The notes under the pieces were generated by a model. That model was not told where the DNA came from, ran no database searches, and saw only the letters and a program-made list of their open reading frames with translations. A program made the position numbers and the translations under genes. Shown one piece after another: positions 8,255-16,959 of a stretch of DNA of 64,000 nt; positions within the stretch are counted from its first letter, which is position 1; every line of letters begins with the position of its first letter. Origin of the DNA: Streptomyces capillispiralis (lineage in GTDB: Bacteria; Actinomycetota; Actinomycetes; Streptomycetales; Streptomycetaceae); NCBI RefSeq assembly GCF_007829875.1, contig NZ_VIWV01000001.1:4248501-4312500 (forward strand), given 5' to 3'.

Positions 8255-9181
8255 TCAGGTTTCCGTCCGGTACATCAGGTCCACCTCGTGGGTGACGAAG
8301 CCCAGCCGCTCGTAGACGGAGACCGCCGCCTTGTTGTCGGCGTCGACGTAGAGCATGGCCGTCGGCAGCCCCCGGTCCGCCAGATGCCGCAGCCCGATCG
8401 TCGTCAGCGACTTGCCGAGGCCGCCGCCCTGGGCGCCGGGGTTCACCCCGAGGACGTACACCTCGCCCAGCCGCTCCTCGGCGTGCACCTTGGTCCAGTG
8501 GAAGCCGACGAGCCGGCCGTCCCGCTCGGCCAGGAAGAAGCCCTCGGGGTCGAACCACGGCTCGGCCTTGCGGTCGTCGAGGTCGCGCTGGGTGAGGGAG
8601 CCCTGTTCGGGGTGGTGGGCGAAGGCGGCGGCGTTCACCGCGAGCCAGGCCGCGTCGTCCTGCCCGGGCACGAAGGTGCGCACGCTCACGCCCTCCGGCA
8701 GCACCGGGTCGGGCAGGTCGAGCCCGGCCAGGGGCCGCCGCATCTGGCGCAGTTCCCGGAACAGCGTCAGCCCGAGGACCTGCGCGAGGTGCCGGGCTGC
8801 GGAGTGACCGCCGTGCGCCCACACCCGCAGCCGCTTGCCGGAGGCCGCGAGCAGCGCCGCGCCCAGGGCCCGCCCGTGACCGTTCCCCCGGTGCGAGGGG
8901 TGCACCACCAGTTCGGCGGCCGGCGGCTCCACCGGGTCGGTGTCCTCCAGCTGCGCGTAGCCGACGAGTTCACCGTCGACGGACAGCAGCAGATGGGACA
9001 CGCCCGCCCGCTCCCCGCCGCGCAGCTGCAGCCGCCCCTGCTCGGACACCGCCTGCTGGCCGTCGGTCCGGGCGGCCTCCGCGAGCAGGGCGAGGACCGC
9101 CTCGGTCTGCTCGGGGGCGAGCGCGGCATAGGTCTGGAGCGAGCGGGGGCGGCCGGGCCGTGCGATGTCGTCGCTGGTCAT
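8255..9181 (-). CDS. mshD: Mycothiol synthase MshD
   Basis: Acetylates the cysteine amine of Cys-GlcN-Ins with acetyl-CoA, the last step of mycothiol synthesis in the cytoplasm. The 308-residue product has two tandem GNAT domains, as in MshD of M. tuberculosis. The first has VVHPSHRGNGHGRALG; the second, catalytic, has VYVLGVNPGAQGGGLGKSL followed by YVDADNKAAVSVYERLGF. Only a weak ribosome site precedes the ATG at 9181, but the family N-terminus fits this start. Another mycothiol gene, mshA, is in this window at 60.3 kb. Confidence 0.95.
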   Translation of the reverse strand: MTSDDIARPGRPRSLQTYAALAPEQTEAVLALLAEAARTDGQQAVSEQGRLQLRGGERAGVSHLLLSVDGELVGYAQLEDTDPVEPPAAELVVHPSHRGNGHGRALGAALLAASGKRLRVWAHGGHSAARHLAQVLGLTLFRELRQMRRPLAGLDLPDPVLPEGVSVRTFVPGQDDAAWLAVNAAAFAHHPEQGSLTQRDLDDRKAEPWFDPEGFFLAERDGRLVGFHWTKVHAEERLGEVYVLGVNPGAQGGGLGKSLTTIGLRHLADRGLPTAMLYVDADNKAAVSVYERLGFVTHEVDLMYRTET

Positions 9182-9245
9182 GCGTACGAGGGTACGGGGA
9201 GGGCGCGGCGAGGACGCCGCATATCGGGCGATACCGGTGCCCCTG

Positions 9246-9267
9246 AAAGGTAAACCAGGATGTAACC
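9246..9267 (-). promoter_or_regulatory. PHO-like direct repeat between mshD and 5'-nucleotidase
   Basis: On the minus strand two contiguous 11-base units, GGTTACATCCT (9257-9267) and GGTTTACCTTT (9246-9256), match the size and pattern of PhoP repeat units (GGTTCACCCTT-like). The site lies in the divergent gap, about 75 bases before the 5'-nucleotidase start. Phosphatase and nucleotidase genes are common PhoP targets, so I assign it to that gene by inference; its orientation points towards mshD. Confidence 0.5.
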
Positions 9268-9341
9268 ATGAAGACCCTGTCGCGCTACGCGCGTTGACCC
9301 TAGGCTGCGCCGGTACCCAATCGGACCCACATGGGGGGCGC

Positions 9342-11162
9342 ATGCCAGCCACATCCCCGGCGCACCACCAGCGCCGCAGACGCCGTACCACCCGTCTCCT
9401 CGCGACCGCCGTCGGCGTGCTCACCGCCGGGGCGCTGGCCGCCGCCCTGCCCGGCTCGGCGAGCGCCGGCGAGGACGGCGCGGACAAGGGCGCCGCGCAC
9501 GGCCCCGGCCGCTACCAGGACGTCCAGCTGCTGTCCTTCAACGACCTGCACGGCAACCTCGAGCCCCCGGCGGGCTCCTCGGGCCGGGTCACCGAACTGC
9601 AGCACGACGGCACGACGAAGAGCGTCGACGCGGGCGGCGTGGAGTACCTCGCCACCCACCTGCGCCAGGCCCGCGAGGGCAACCGGTACTCCATCACCGC
9701 CGCCGGCGGCGACATGGTCGGCGCGTCCCCCCTGCTCTCCGGCCTGTTCCACGACGAGCCCACCATCGAGGCGCTCAACAAGCTCGACCTGGACGTCACC
9801 TCGGTCGGCAACCACGAGTTCGACGAGGGCGCCAGGGAACTCGGCCGCCTGCAGAACGGCGGCTGCCACCCCACCGACGGCTGCTACTCCGACGAGGAGT
9901 TCGAGGGCGCCGACTTCCCGTACCTGGCGGCGAACGTCCTGGACGAGAAGACCGGCAAGCCGGTCCTCGACCCGTACTGGGTGTGGAAGAAGAACGGCGT
10001 CAAGGTCGGCTTCATCGGCGTCACCCTGGAGGGCACCCCGGACATCGTCTCCGCCGAGGGCGTCAAGGGCCTGTCCTTCAAGGACGAGGTCGAGACGATC
10101 AACAAGTACGCCAAGGTGCTCCAGCGCCAGGGCGTGAAGTCGGTCGTCGCCCTCATCCACGAGGGCGGCTTCCCGGCGTCCACCGCCTACAACTACGACT
10201 GCGACGCCCCGGGCGCCGGCGACGGCATCTCCGGCCCGATCGCGGACATCGCCAAGAACGTCACGCCGCAGGTGGACGCGCTGGTCACCGGCCACACCCA
10301 CAACGCGTACGTGTGCACGATCCCGGACCCGGCGGGCAAGCCCCGCATGGTCACCTCGGCCGCGTCCTTCGGCCGCCTCTACACCGACACCACGCTGACC
10401 TACGACCGCGCGACCGGCGACATCGCCCGTACGGCCGTGAAGTCCGCGAACCACGTCGTCACCCGGGACGTCCCCAAGGCGCCCGACATGACCGCGCTGA
10501 TCGACGAGTGGAACACCCTCGCCGCCCCCATCGGCAACCGTCCGATCGGCTACATCTCCGGCGACATCAACCGCGACGGCACCGAGTCCCCGCTGGGCGA
10601 CCTCATCGCCGACGCGCAACTGGCGTACGCCAAGGGCCTGGACGCGGAGACCGACCTCGCGCTGATGAACCCCGGCGGCATCCGGGCGCCCCTGACCTAC
10701 GCGGCCAAGGCCGGTGAGGGCGACGGCGTGGTGACCTACGCCGAGGGCTTCACCGTCCAGCCGTTCGCCAACACGGTCAACCTCCAGGACTTCACCGGCG
10801 CGCAGCTCGTCCAGATCCTCAAGGAGCAGGTGAGCGGCCCGAACGAGGCGGCCGTGAAGATCCTCCAGGTCTCCTCGGGCCTGACCTACACCCTGGACCT
10901 GACGAAGACGGGCGCGGACCGCGTGGTCACGGACTCGATCCGGCTGAACGGCGCGCCCCTCGACCCGGCCGCCACCTACCGCGTCGCGTCCAACAGCTTC
11001 CTCGCGGGCGGCGGCGACGGCTTCCCGACCCTGGGCCAGGGCACGAACGACCTGGTCGGCGAGGACGACCTGACCGCCCTGGAGCAGTACCTGACGGCCA
11101 ACTCCTCGGCCACCGCCCCGATCGCCCCGCCGAAGGCGGACCGCATCACGGTCGTGCGGTAA
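9342..11162 (+). CDS. Secreted 5'-nucleotidase / bifunctional phosphatase
   Basis: Exported metallophosphoesterase that releases phosphate from nucleotides. The 606-residue product has an Arg-rich (HQRRRRRTTR) signal peptide ending around ASA, consistent with export. The metallophosphatase domain has NDLHGNLEP (metal ligands Asp and His near residue 68), GNHEFDEG and GHTHNAY. The C-terminal 5'-nucleotidase domain has NPGGIRAPL, the nucleotide-stacking region, and FLAGGGDGF. The ATG at 9342 follows GGGGGG. PHO-like repeats upstream suggest phosphate-starvation control. A strong terminator follows at 11208-11253. Confidence 0.92.
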   Translation: MPATSPAHHQRRRRRTTRLLATAVGVLTAGALAAALPGSASAGEDGADKGAAHGPGRYQDVQLLSFNDLHGNLEPPAGSSGRVTELQHDGTTKSVDAGGVEYLATHLRQAREGNRYSITAAGGDMVGASPLLSGLFHDEPTIEALNKLDLDVTSVGNHEFDEGARELGRLQNGGCHPTDGCYSDEEFEGADFPYLAANVLDEKTGKPVLDPYWVWKKNGVKVGFIGVTLEGTPDIVSAEGVKGLSFKDEVETINKYAKVLQRQGVKSVVALIHEGGFPASTAYNYDCDAPGAGDGISGPIADIAKNVTPQVDALVTGHTHNAYVCTIPDPAGKPRMVTSAASFGRLYTDTTLTYDRATGDIARTAVKSANHVVTRDVPKAPDMTALIDEWNTLAAPIGNRPIGYISGDINRDGTESPLGDLIADAQLAYAKGLDAETDLALMNPGGIRAPLTYAAKAGEGDGVVTYAEGFTVQPFANTVNLQDFTGAQLVQILKEQVSGPNEAAVKILQVSSGLTYTLDLTKTGADRVVTDSIRLNGAPLDPAATYRVASNSFLAGGGDGFPTLGQGTNDLVGEDDLTALEQYLTANSSATAPIAPPKADRITVVR

Positions 11163-11207
11163 CCACCGGAGGGACCCCTGGGGGAACCACCACGGAACCA
11201 CCACCGG

Positions 11208-11253
11208 GACGGGGCCGGTGCGCGACGCCGGGACGTCGTGCACCGGCCCCGTC
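11208..11253 (+). terminator. Terminator after 5'-nucleotidase
   Basis: Perfect 14-bp inverted repeat: GACGGGGCCGGTGC at 11208-11221 and its complement at 11240-11253, with an 18-base loop. It lies 45 bases after the 5'-nucleotidase stop and about 100 bases before the next start. Confidence 0.8.
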
Positions 11254-11351
11254 CCCGTGCGTGGCGTGTCCTGCGCCGGGCACCGGCCGTGGTGGGTCAC
11301 GCTTCGACGGACGGACGCCATCACGGCGGGAGGGTCAGGAGGGTGACACGG

Positions 11352-12341
11352 ATGCTGGTGCTCGGACGCTCGCAGGTGGAGCGACTGCTCGATCCGGACG
11401 CGCTGATCGACGCGCTGGCCGGGGCGATGGCCGATCTCAGCGCGGGCCGTGCCTCCGCTCCCGGCCGCATCGCCGCCCTGGTGCCCGACCGGGAGGGCTT
11501 CCTGGCCGCCATGCCCGGCCACGTGCCCTCCGCCGGGGTGCTGGCGGGCAAGCTGGTCTCCCTCTTCCCGCGCAACGCCGGAACCGCGCTGCCCACCCAC
11601 CAGGCACTGATCGTGATGTTCGACCCCGGTACCGGCGAGCCCGTCGCCCTGTTGGACGGCACCGCCATCACCGCGGCCCGCACCGGCGCCTGCTCGGCGC
11701 TCTCCGCCCGGCTGCTGGCCCGGGCGGACGCGTCGGTGCTGGCCGTCCTGGGCACCGGGGTGCAGGCCCGCTCCCACGCCCGCGCGATGTGCAGGGTGCG
11801 CCCGGTCCGGGAGATCCGGGTGGCCGGGCGCGATCCGGCGAAGGCGGCGGCCCTGGCCCGGGAACTCTCCGCCGAACTGGACGCCGACGTACGGGCGGTG
11901 GCCACCTACGCCGAGGCCGCCGACGGCGCCGACATCGTCGCCGCCACCACGCACGCCCTGGAACCCGTCGTCCGCCGCCCCTGGATCGCCCCCGGGACCC
12001 ACATCACCTCGGTGGGCTACAACCCGGCCGGCCGGGAGGTCGACGACGCCACCGTGGCCGACGCCCTGGTGTGCGTGGAGTCCCGGGAGGCCGCGCTCGC
12101 CCCGTTCCCGACCGGCAGCAACGACCTCCTGGACCCGATCCGCGACGGCGTCGTCACGGCGGACCACGTCCACGCCGAACTGGGCGAACTAATCCTGGGC
12201 CGCCGCCCCGGCCGGGAGTCGGCCGACCGGATCACCCTCTACAAGTCGGTCGGCGTGGCGGTGCAGGACGCCGCCGCCGCGGCGCTGGTCCTCGCCGCGG
12301 CGCGGGAGCGGGGGGCCGGCGAGCGGATCAGTCTGCGGTAG
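11352..12341 (+). CDS. Ornithine cyclodeaminase / mu-crystallin family protein
   Basis: NAD(P)-dependent member of the OCD/mu-crystallin family (329 residues), which includes ornithine cyclodeaminase, alanine dehydrogenase and ketimine reductases. Visible are the substrate-domain motifs GKLVSLFPRN and LIVMFDPGTGEPVALLDGTAITAARTG (split across domains), and the Rossmann motif VLGTGVQARSHARAM. The exact substrate cannot be assigned. AGGAGG at 11337-11342 is nine bases before the ATG at 11352, which decides the start over a GTG at 11343. The 3' end overlaps the convergent DUF1737 gene by 14 bases. Confidence 0.85.
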   Translation: MLVLGRSQVERLLDPDALIDALAGAMADLSAGRASAPGRIAALVPDREGFLAAMPGHVPSAGVLAGKLVSLFPRNAGTALPTHQALIVMFDPGTGEPVALLDGTAITAARTGACSALSARLLARADASVLAVLGTGVQARSHARAMCRVRPVREIRVAGRDPAKAAALARELSAELDADVRAVATYAEAADGADIVAATTHALEPVVRRPWIAPGTHITSVGYNPAGREVDDATVADALVCVESREAALAPFPTGSNDLLDPIRDGVVTADHVHAELGELILGRRPGRESADRITLYKSVGVAVQDAAAAALVLAAARERGAGERISLR

Positions 12342-12516
12342 GGGCCCACACGACGGCCTGCGCCACGATCACCCGCTCACCGTCGAAGGTGACGGCGGGC
12401 CCCTCGTGCAGCCGGTACCCCCGCTCCAGCGCCTCGCTCACCCGGCGGCAGAACGCCGCGTCGTCGGGTCCGGTCAGTACGCGGTACACGGGCAGCCCGT
12501 CCGGTGGTGTCGTCAT
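12328..12516 (-). CDS. DUF1737 protein
   Basis: A 62-residue cytoplasmic protein. The core YRVLTGPDDAAFCRRVSEAL, then GYRLHEGPAVTFDGERVIVAQAVVW (split by the motif boundary at Gly-Pro), matches the small DUF1737 family, whose function is unknown. It sits 56 bases downstream of the pectinase gene on the same strand and overlaps the convergent OCD-family gene by 14 bases. Confidence 0.8.
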   Translation of the reverse strand: MTTPPDGLPVYRVLTGPDDAAFCRRVSEALERGYRLHEGPAVTFDGERVIVAQAVVWAPTAD

Positions 12517-12571
12517 GCGCCCACGGTGTCACAGCCGCCCGCCCGCCGCGCCCGCCCCGACGCCCCCGGCG

Positions 12572-14662
12572 TCAGGACGCCGTGGGCGTCCAGCCGGCCA
12601 GCCAGTCCGCGACCTCCTGGGACGCCGCCTGGGAGTCCGTCAGGTGCGGACGGTCGCCGCTCGCCGACCCGGAGCCGGGGCCCGTGTTCCGGTACTCGGC
12701 GAAGCGGTCGTCCTTCCAGGAGAAGCCGCCCATGTCGGTCCACGGCGTGGTGCGGATCGCCGCGCCGAGGGTGGTGTTGCGGACCGTGGTCTGCGGGTCG
12801 AGGGAGGCGTCGCCGCCCGCGTGCCAGGGCCGGCCGAGGTAGAAGGTGCGGTCGGAGACGTCGCCGTTCACCGCGGAGTTGGCGATGAGGATGCCCTTGC
12901 GGTTCGCGGCCGTGCTCGGCGCCGTGACGTAGCCGGCCGACGTGCCGTCCCAGCGCTTCTTCAGGGTGATGACGGAGCGGTCGATCACCGCGGTCGCCCG
13001 GCCGAAGATGAAGTCGACGTTCCCGACGACGTAGGAGTTGGTGACGTACACCCGCCCGAGCCGGTCCTTGGCGGCCGTGTCGAGGAGGAGGGTGTCCTGG
13101 TCGCCCTCGACGATCACGCCGTCGAGGAAGACCCGGTCGGCCGCCGTGCGCAGGGCGACCGCCTGGTGGCCGGAGAGGGACTGGTTGGCGCGCTCGTCGA
13201 AGTCGTTGGAGATCGTCAGGTTGCGGGCCTGGAAGTCGTCGGCCTCGACGGCGACCGTGGCGCTGCCGGAGGTGCCGTGGTTCCCCGAACCGTCCGGCTT
13301 CGGCGTGCCGGCCGCGTTGTTGAAGACGATCACCGTGTCCTTGCGGCTGGCGCCGGTGCCCTGGAAGGTGACGTGCGGCTTGGTGGAGGGGACCTTCACC
13401 GTCTCGCGGTACGTGCCCGGCTTGATGGAGATCACCACGCGGGAGGCGTTGTTCGCGGGGACCGCGTTCACCGCCGCCTGGACCGTCCGGTACTGGCCGG
13501 TGCCGTCCTTGGCGACGGTGAGGGTCGTGGCCGCCGCGGCCTTCGGCGCGACGTCCGCCGCCGCCGACGCCGTCGTGCCGATGGTCGGACGCGGGCCCGT
13601 GCCCGACTTCAGCAGGGACGGCACGTTCGCCGCGCTGTCGAGGGTGTAGGAGTAGTACGCCTTCGGGTCGAAGGCCGTACCGCCGCTCTCGTTGCGGCCC
13701 GACGTGCCCGAGAAGATGTTGCCGCGCTGGACGATCGTCGCCGTCGCGTCCTTGATGACCGGGTTCTTCATGCCCTGGAAGTAGCTGTTCTCCAGGACCA
13801 TCCGGGTGCCGCCGCGCGAGTAGTTGCCGTACGAGGAGTTGATGCTCGTGCCGGCGACGTCCTCCAGGTAGTTGTTGTAGAGGTGCGCGTGGGCGGCGTT
13901 GTCCGTGGACGGGTTGCGCTGCTCGGTCTCGCGGAACCAGTTGTGGTGGATCGTGATGTCCGTCGTGACGTTCTCGGTCCAGCCGATGCCGAAGGTCTTG
14001 TTGTTCTGGCTCAGCTCGTTCCAGGAGACCGTCACGTACGTGCTGTCCTTGCGGACGTCGATCAGCCCGTCCGCCATGTTCCGCAGGTCGTTGTGGTCGA
14101 TCCAGACGTGGTGCGCGCCGTCCATCTGGACCGCGTCGAAGTCGTGGTCCTTGTCGTTCCAGATGCCCTGGTAGGCGTCCCGGATCGTCAGGTTGCGGAT
14201 GATCACGTTGTGCACGCCCTGGCCGAGGAAGAAGCCCCCGCCGACGAGGTGCCCGGACGTGCCGGAGCCCACGATCGTCTTGTCGGAGGCGACCTTGATC
14301 TCCTTGCCGACCGGGTTCATCGTGATCGTCCCGGCCACGACGATGACGTACGGCTCGGCGGCGGTGGCGTACTTCTCCAGGTCCGCCTGTGTGCGCACGG
14401 TGACGGTCTGCCCGTCCCGGCCGCCGTACGTGCCGTTCTGGCCGAGCGCGTTCACCGAGGCGAAGCCGTCGGCGGTGGCCGTGGCCCAGGCGGGGGCCGC
14501 GGCGGAGGTGACGTCGGAGGCGGCGGACGCCAGTTGGGGGGTGATGGCGCCGGGACCGGCGCCGTACACCGCCAGTGAGGCGGTGGCGAGGGTCAGCGGC
14601 AGGCCGACGGCCAGGAGCTTCCTGCTGCGGCGGTGACGCGCAGTGCTGCGGTGCTCGCTCAT
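12572..14662 (-). CDS. Secreted pectate lyase (PL1) - pectin methylesterase (CE8) fusion
   Basis: Bifunctional exported enzyme (696 residues) for plant pectin: the CE8 part removes methyl esters and the PL1 part cleaves polygalacturonate by beta-elimination. A Sec/Tat-like signal (RHRRSRKLLAVGLPL) precedes the PL1 parallel beta-helix (about 60-370) with VWIDHND and the catalytic-region QRNPSTDNAAHAHLYNN. The CE8 domain (about 380-690) has all signature blocks: GTYRETV, SGHQAVALR, GDQDTLLLD, NVDFIFGRA (catalytic Asp) and YLGRPW. The second Arg common in the PL1 RxPxxR motif is not evident. It lies 73 bases downstream of the two-component kinase gene on the same strand. Confidence 0.92.
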   Translation of the reverse strand: MSEHRSTARHRRSRKLLAVGLPLTLATASLAVYGAGPGAITPQLASAASDVTSAAAPAWATATADGFASVNALGQNGTYGGRDGQTVTVRTQADLEKYATAAEPYVIVVAGTITMNPVGKEIKVASDKTIVGSGTSGHLVGGGFFLGQGVHNVIIRNLTIRDAYQGIWNDKDHDFDAVQMDGAHHVWIDHNDLRNMADGLIDVRKDSTYVTVSWNELSQNNKTFGIGWTENVTTDITIHHNWFRETEQRNPSTDNAAHAHLYNNYLEDVAGTSINSSYGNYSRGGTRMVLENSYFQGMKNPVIKDATATIVQRGNIFSGTSGRNESGGTAFDPKAYYSYTLDSAANVPSLLKSGTGPRPTIGTTASAAADVAPKAAAATTLTVAKDGTGQYRTVQAAVNAVPANNASRVVISIKPGTYRETVKVPSTKPHVTFQGTGASRKDTVIVFNNAAGTPKPDGSGNHGTSGSATVAVEADDFQARNLTISNDFDERANQSLSGHQAVALRTAADRVFLDGVIVEGDQDTLLLDTAAKDRLGRVYVTNSYVVGNVDFIFGRATAVIDRSVITLKKRWDGTSAGYVTAPSTAANRKGILIANSAVNGDVSDRTFYLGRPWHAGGDASLDPQTTVRNTTLGAAIRTTPWTDMGGFSWKDDRFAEYRNTGPGSGSASGDRPHLTDSQAASQEVADWLAGWTPTAS

Positions 14663-14735
14663 GCGGCGATCCGTTCCGTGTGGGGGGAGGGGACACGGGT
14701 CGGTCGCCGCCCGGCACGGAAAGGTTGCCGCCCCG

Positions 14736-16157
14736 TCAGACGACGTCCGGCGGGGGTGTCGGCGCGCCCGGCAGCCGGATCGTGGCCGTCGTGCCGCCGC
14801 CCTCGGCCGGGGCCAGGGTCACCTCACCGCCCGCCTGCTGGACCGTGCGGGCCACGATGGACAGGCCGAGTCCGGAACCGGGCAGGGCGCGGGCACCGGG
14901 CGAGCGCCAGAACCGGTCGAAGACGTGGGGGAGTTCGTCGGCGGGGATACCGGGGCCGCGGTCGCGGACGGTGAGGACACCGTCCGCCAGGCGTACGTCG
15001 ATCGTGCCGCCCTCCGGGCTGAACTTCACGGCGTTGTCCAGGACGTTGACCACCGCCCGCTCCAGCGCGGACGGCTCCGCCCGTACGTACCAGGGGTGGA
15101 CGTCCGCCGTGATCGTCAGCTCGGGACCGCGCAGCCGGGCGCGGCGCAGCGCCGACCCGACGGCGTCCTGCCAGGCGACGATCTGCGCCCGGTCCGCGTG
15201 CTGGCCGGTGTCCGGGCGGGACAGTTCCTGGAGGTCCCCGATGAGCGCGGCCAGCTCGGTCATCTGCGCCTTGACGGAGGCGAGCAGCGCCTTGCGGTCG
15301 GCGGGCGGGAGCGGGCGGCCCGTCTCCTCGCTGCGGGTGAGCAGTTCGATGTTGGTGCGCAGCGAGGTGAGCGGGGTGCGCAGTTCGTGGCCGGCGTCCG
15401 CGATGAGCTGCTGCTGGAGGTCGCGGGAGCTGGCGAGGGCGGAGGTCATGGAGTTGAAGGAGCGGGAGAGGCGGGCGATCTCGTCCTCGCTGTCGTCGCC
15501 GACGGGGATGCGGACGGTGAGGTCCTCGGTGCGGGCCACGTGCTCCACCGCCCGGGTCAGTTCGTCCACGGGGCGCAGTGCGGTGCGGGCCACCCAGAGG
15601 CCGGCGGCGGCGGCCCCCACGACCCCGGCGCCCGCGACGAAGACCAGCACCAGCGCCAGGTTGCTGAGGGAGCTGTTCACCTCGCTCAGCGGGCGCGCGG
15701 CGGACACGGCGACGTTCTGCAGGCCGGGCACGGTGTAGGTGAAGACCCGGTACTGCCCGCCGTCGGACCCCGTCGCCTCGTGCAGCGCGTCGGGGGCCGT
15801 GCCCTCGGCCACGGCGCGGTCGGCGCCGGTGAGCGGGACCTCCTCCGTGCCGATGATGAGGCAGCTCCCGCCCTTGCCGTCCACGAGCTGTACGGACGAG
15901 CCGAAGGGGTTCTCCTCGTGGGTGACGGGGTCGTGGGCGCACAGACCGGTGCGCAGGTTGAGGTACTTGCTCACCTGCTGCCCGTCCATCCGGTTCGCCC
16001 TCAGGGCCTCGTCCAGCGAGCTCACCAGCACGCTCTTCACCACGAACCAGCACGCCACCGCCACCGCCGCCACCGCGAACGCCACCGCCGCCGCCACCAG
16101 CAGCGACAGCCGGGCCCGGATGGGCAGGGCACGGACGCGGCGGACCAGCCCGCTCAC
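14736..16157 (-). CDS. Membrane sensor histidine kinase, MprB-like
   Basis: Sensor of a two-component system (473 residues). Membrane spans at about 16-40 and 165-190 flank a roughly 125-residue extracytoplasmic domain containing two cysteines (Cys73, Cys99). A HAMP segment (TALRPVDELTRAVEH), the phospho-acceptor box DAGHELRTPL with His257, and ATP-binding N, G1 and G2 boxes (NVLDNAVKFS, DRGPGIP, GSGLGLS) follow. Its GTG start overlaps the regulator stop by three bases (GTGA). Linked to an HtrA-like protease, it resembles MprAB-PepD of mycobacteria, an envelope-stress system; that role is inference. Confidence 0.93.
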   Translation of the reverse strand: MSGLVRRVRALPIRARLSLLVAAAVAFAVAAVAVACWFVVKSVLVSSLDEALRANRMDGQQVSKYLNLRTGLCAHDPVTHEENPFGSSVQLVDGKGGSCLIIGTEEVPLTGADRAVAEGTAPDALHEATGSDGGQYRVFTYTVPGLQNVAVSAARPLSEVNSSLSNLALVLVFVAGAGVVGAAAAGLWVARTALRPVDELTRAVEHVARTEDLTVRIPVGDDSEDEIARLSRSFNSMTSALASSRDLQQQLIADAGHELRTPLTSLRTNIELLTRSEETGRPLPPADRKALLASVKAQMTELAALIGDLQELSRPDTGQHADRAQIVAWQDAVGSALRRARLRGPELTITADVHPWYVRAEPSALERAVVNVLDNAVKFSPEGGTIDVRLADGVLTVRDRGPGIPADELPHVFDRFWRSPGARALPGSGLGLSIVARTVQQAGGEVTLAPAEGGGTTATIRLPGAPTPPPDVV

Positions 16158-16888
16158 TCCGCGCCCCCCTGCCGCAGCACGTACCCCACCCCCCGCACCG
16201 TGTGCACCAGGCGCGGCTCGCCGCCCGCCTCGGTCTTGCGGCGCAGGTACATGACGTACACGTCGAGGGAGTTGGAGGAGGGCTCGAAGTCGAAGCCCCA
16301 GACCGCCTTCAGGATCTGCTCCCGGGTGAGGACCTGGCGCGGGTGCGCCATGAACATCTCCAGCAGCGTGAACTCCGTGCGGGTCAGCTCCACCGGCCGG
16401 CCGCCCCGGACGACCTCGCGGGTCGACAGGTCCATGCGCAGGTCGGCGAAGGCCAGGACGTCGTCGGACTCGGCGGAGGCGGCCACCGCCGCCGCGTACG
16501 AGCTGCGGCGCAGCAGCGCGCGGATCCGGGCGAACAGTTCGTCCAGCTCGAACGGCTTGACCAGGTAGTCGTCCGCCCCCGCGTCCAGCCCGGTCACCCG
16601 GTCGCCGACCGTGTCCCGGGCCGTCAGCATCAGGATGGGTGTGGTGTCACCGGTGGCGCGGATGCGGCGGGCGGCGGTCAGGCCGTCCATGCGGGGCATC
16701 TGGATGTCGAGCACGACCAGGTCCGGCCGGTACGCCGCCGCCTTCTCCAGGGCGTCCGCGCCGTCGACGGCGACCTCGGTGCCGTACCCCTCGAAGGCCA
16801 GGCTGCGCTGGAGCGCTTCGCGCACCGCCGGCTCGTCGTCGACGATCAGGATGCGCTGGGGGGCACGGTCGCCTTCTGCGGGGCTCAT
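16154..16888 (-). CDS. OmpR-family response regulator, MprA-like
   Basis: Partner of the downstream kinase (244 residues). The receiver domain has the acidic pair DDE at 17-19, phospho-acceptor Asp61 in VVLDIQMP, and Lys111 in LVKPFE. The C-terminal winged helix has LTRTEFTLLEMFMAHP and DVYVMYLRRK, the OmpR/PhoB type. The ATG at 16888 follows a GGGGGG stretch only weakly like a ribosome site. It is cotranscribed with the kinase (three-base overlap), and the protease gene lies upstream on the same strand. Confidence 0.94.
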   Translation of the reverse strand: MSPAEGDRAPQRILIVDDEPAVREALQRSLAFEGYGTEVAVDGADALEKAAAYRPDLVVLDIQMPRMDGLTAARRIRATGDTTPILMLTARDTVGDRVTGLDAGADDYLVKPFELDELFARIRALLRRSSYAAAVAASAESDDVLAFADLRMDLSTREVVRGGRPVELTRTEFTLLEMFMAHPRQVLTREQILKAVWGFDFEPSSNSLDVYVMYLRRKTEAGGEPRLVHTVRGVGYVLRQGGAE

Positions 16889-16959
16889 GGGCTCGGGGGG
16901 TCCTTCGTCGTCCGGTGCGGTCTCGGGTCTTCAGCCTCGCATGCTTCCCGGGCGGGACG

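Noticed and set aside
9300..12173. 957-residue open frame on the minus strand
   Set aside because: It is antisense to the 5'-nucleotidase and OCD-family genes. Composition (Gly/Arg/Val/His-rich) and lack of domains are those of a GC-rich shadow frame.
11261..14578. 1105-residue open frame on the plus strand
   Set aside because: It runs across two true genes in the wrong frame or strand (OCD-family, pectinase) and shows no domain or ribosome site.
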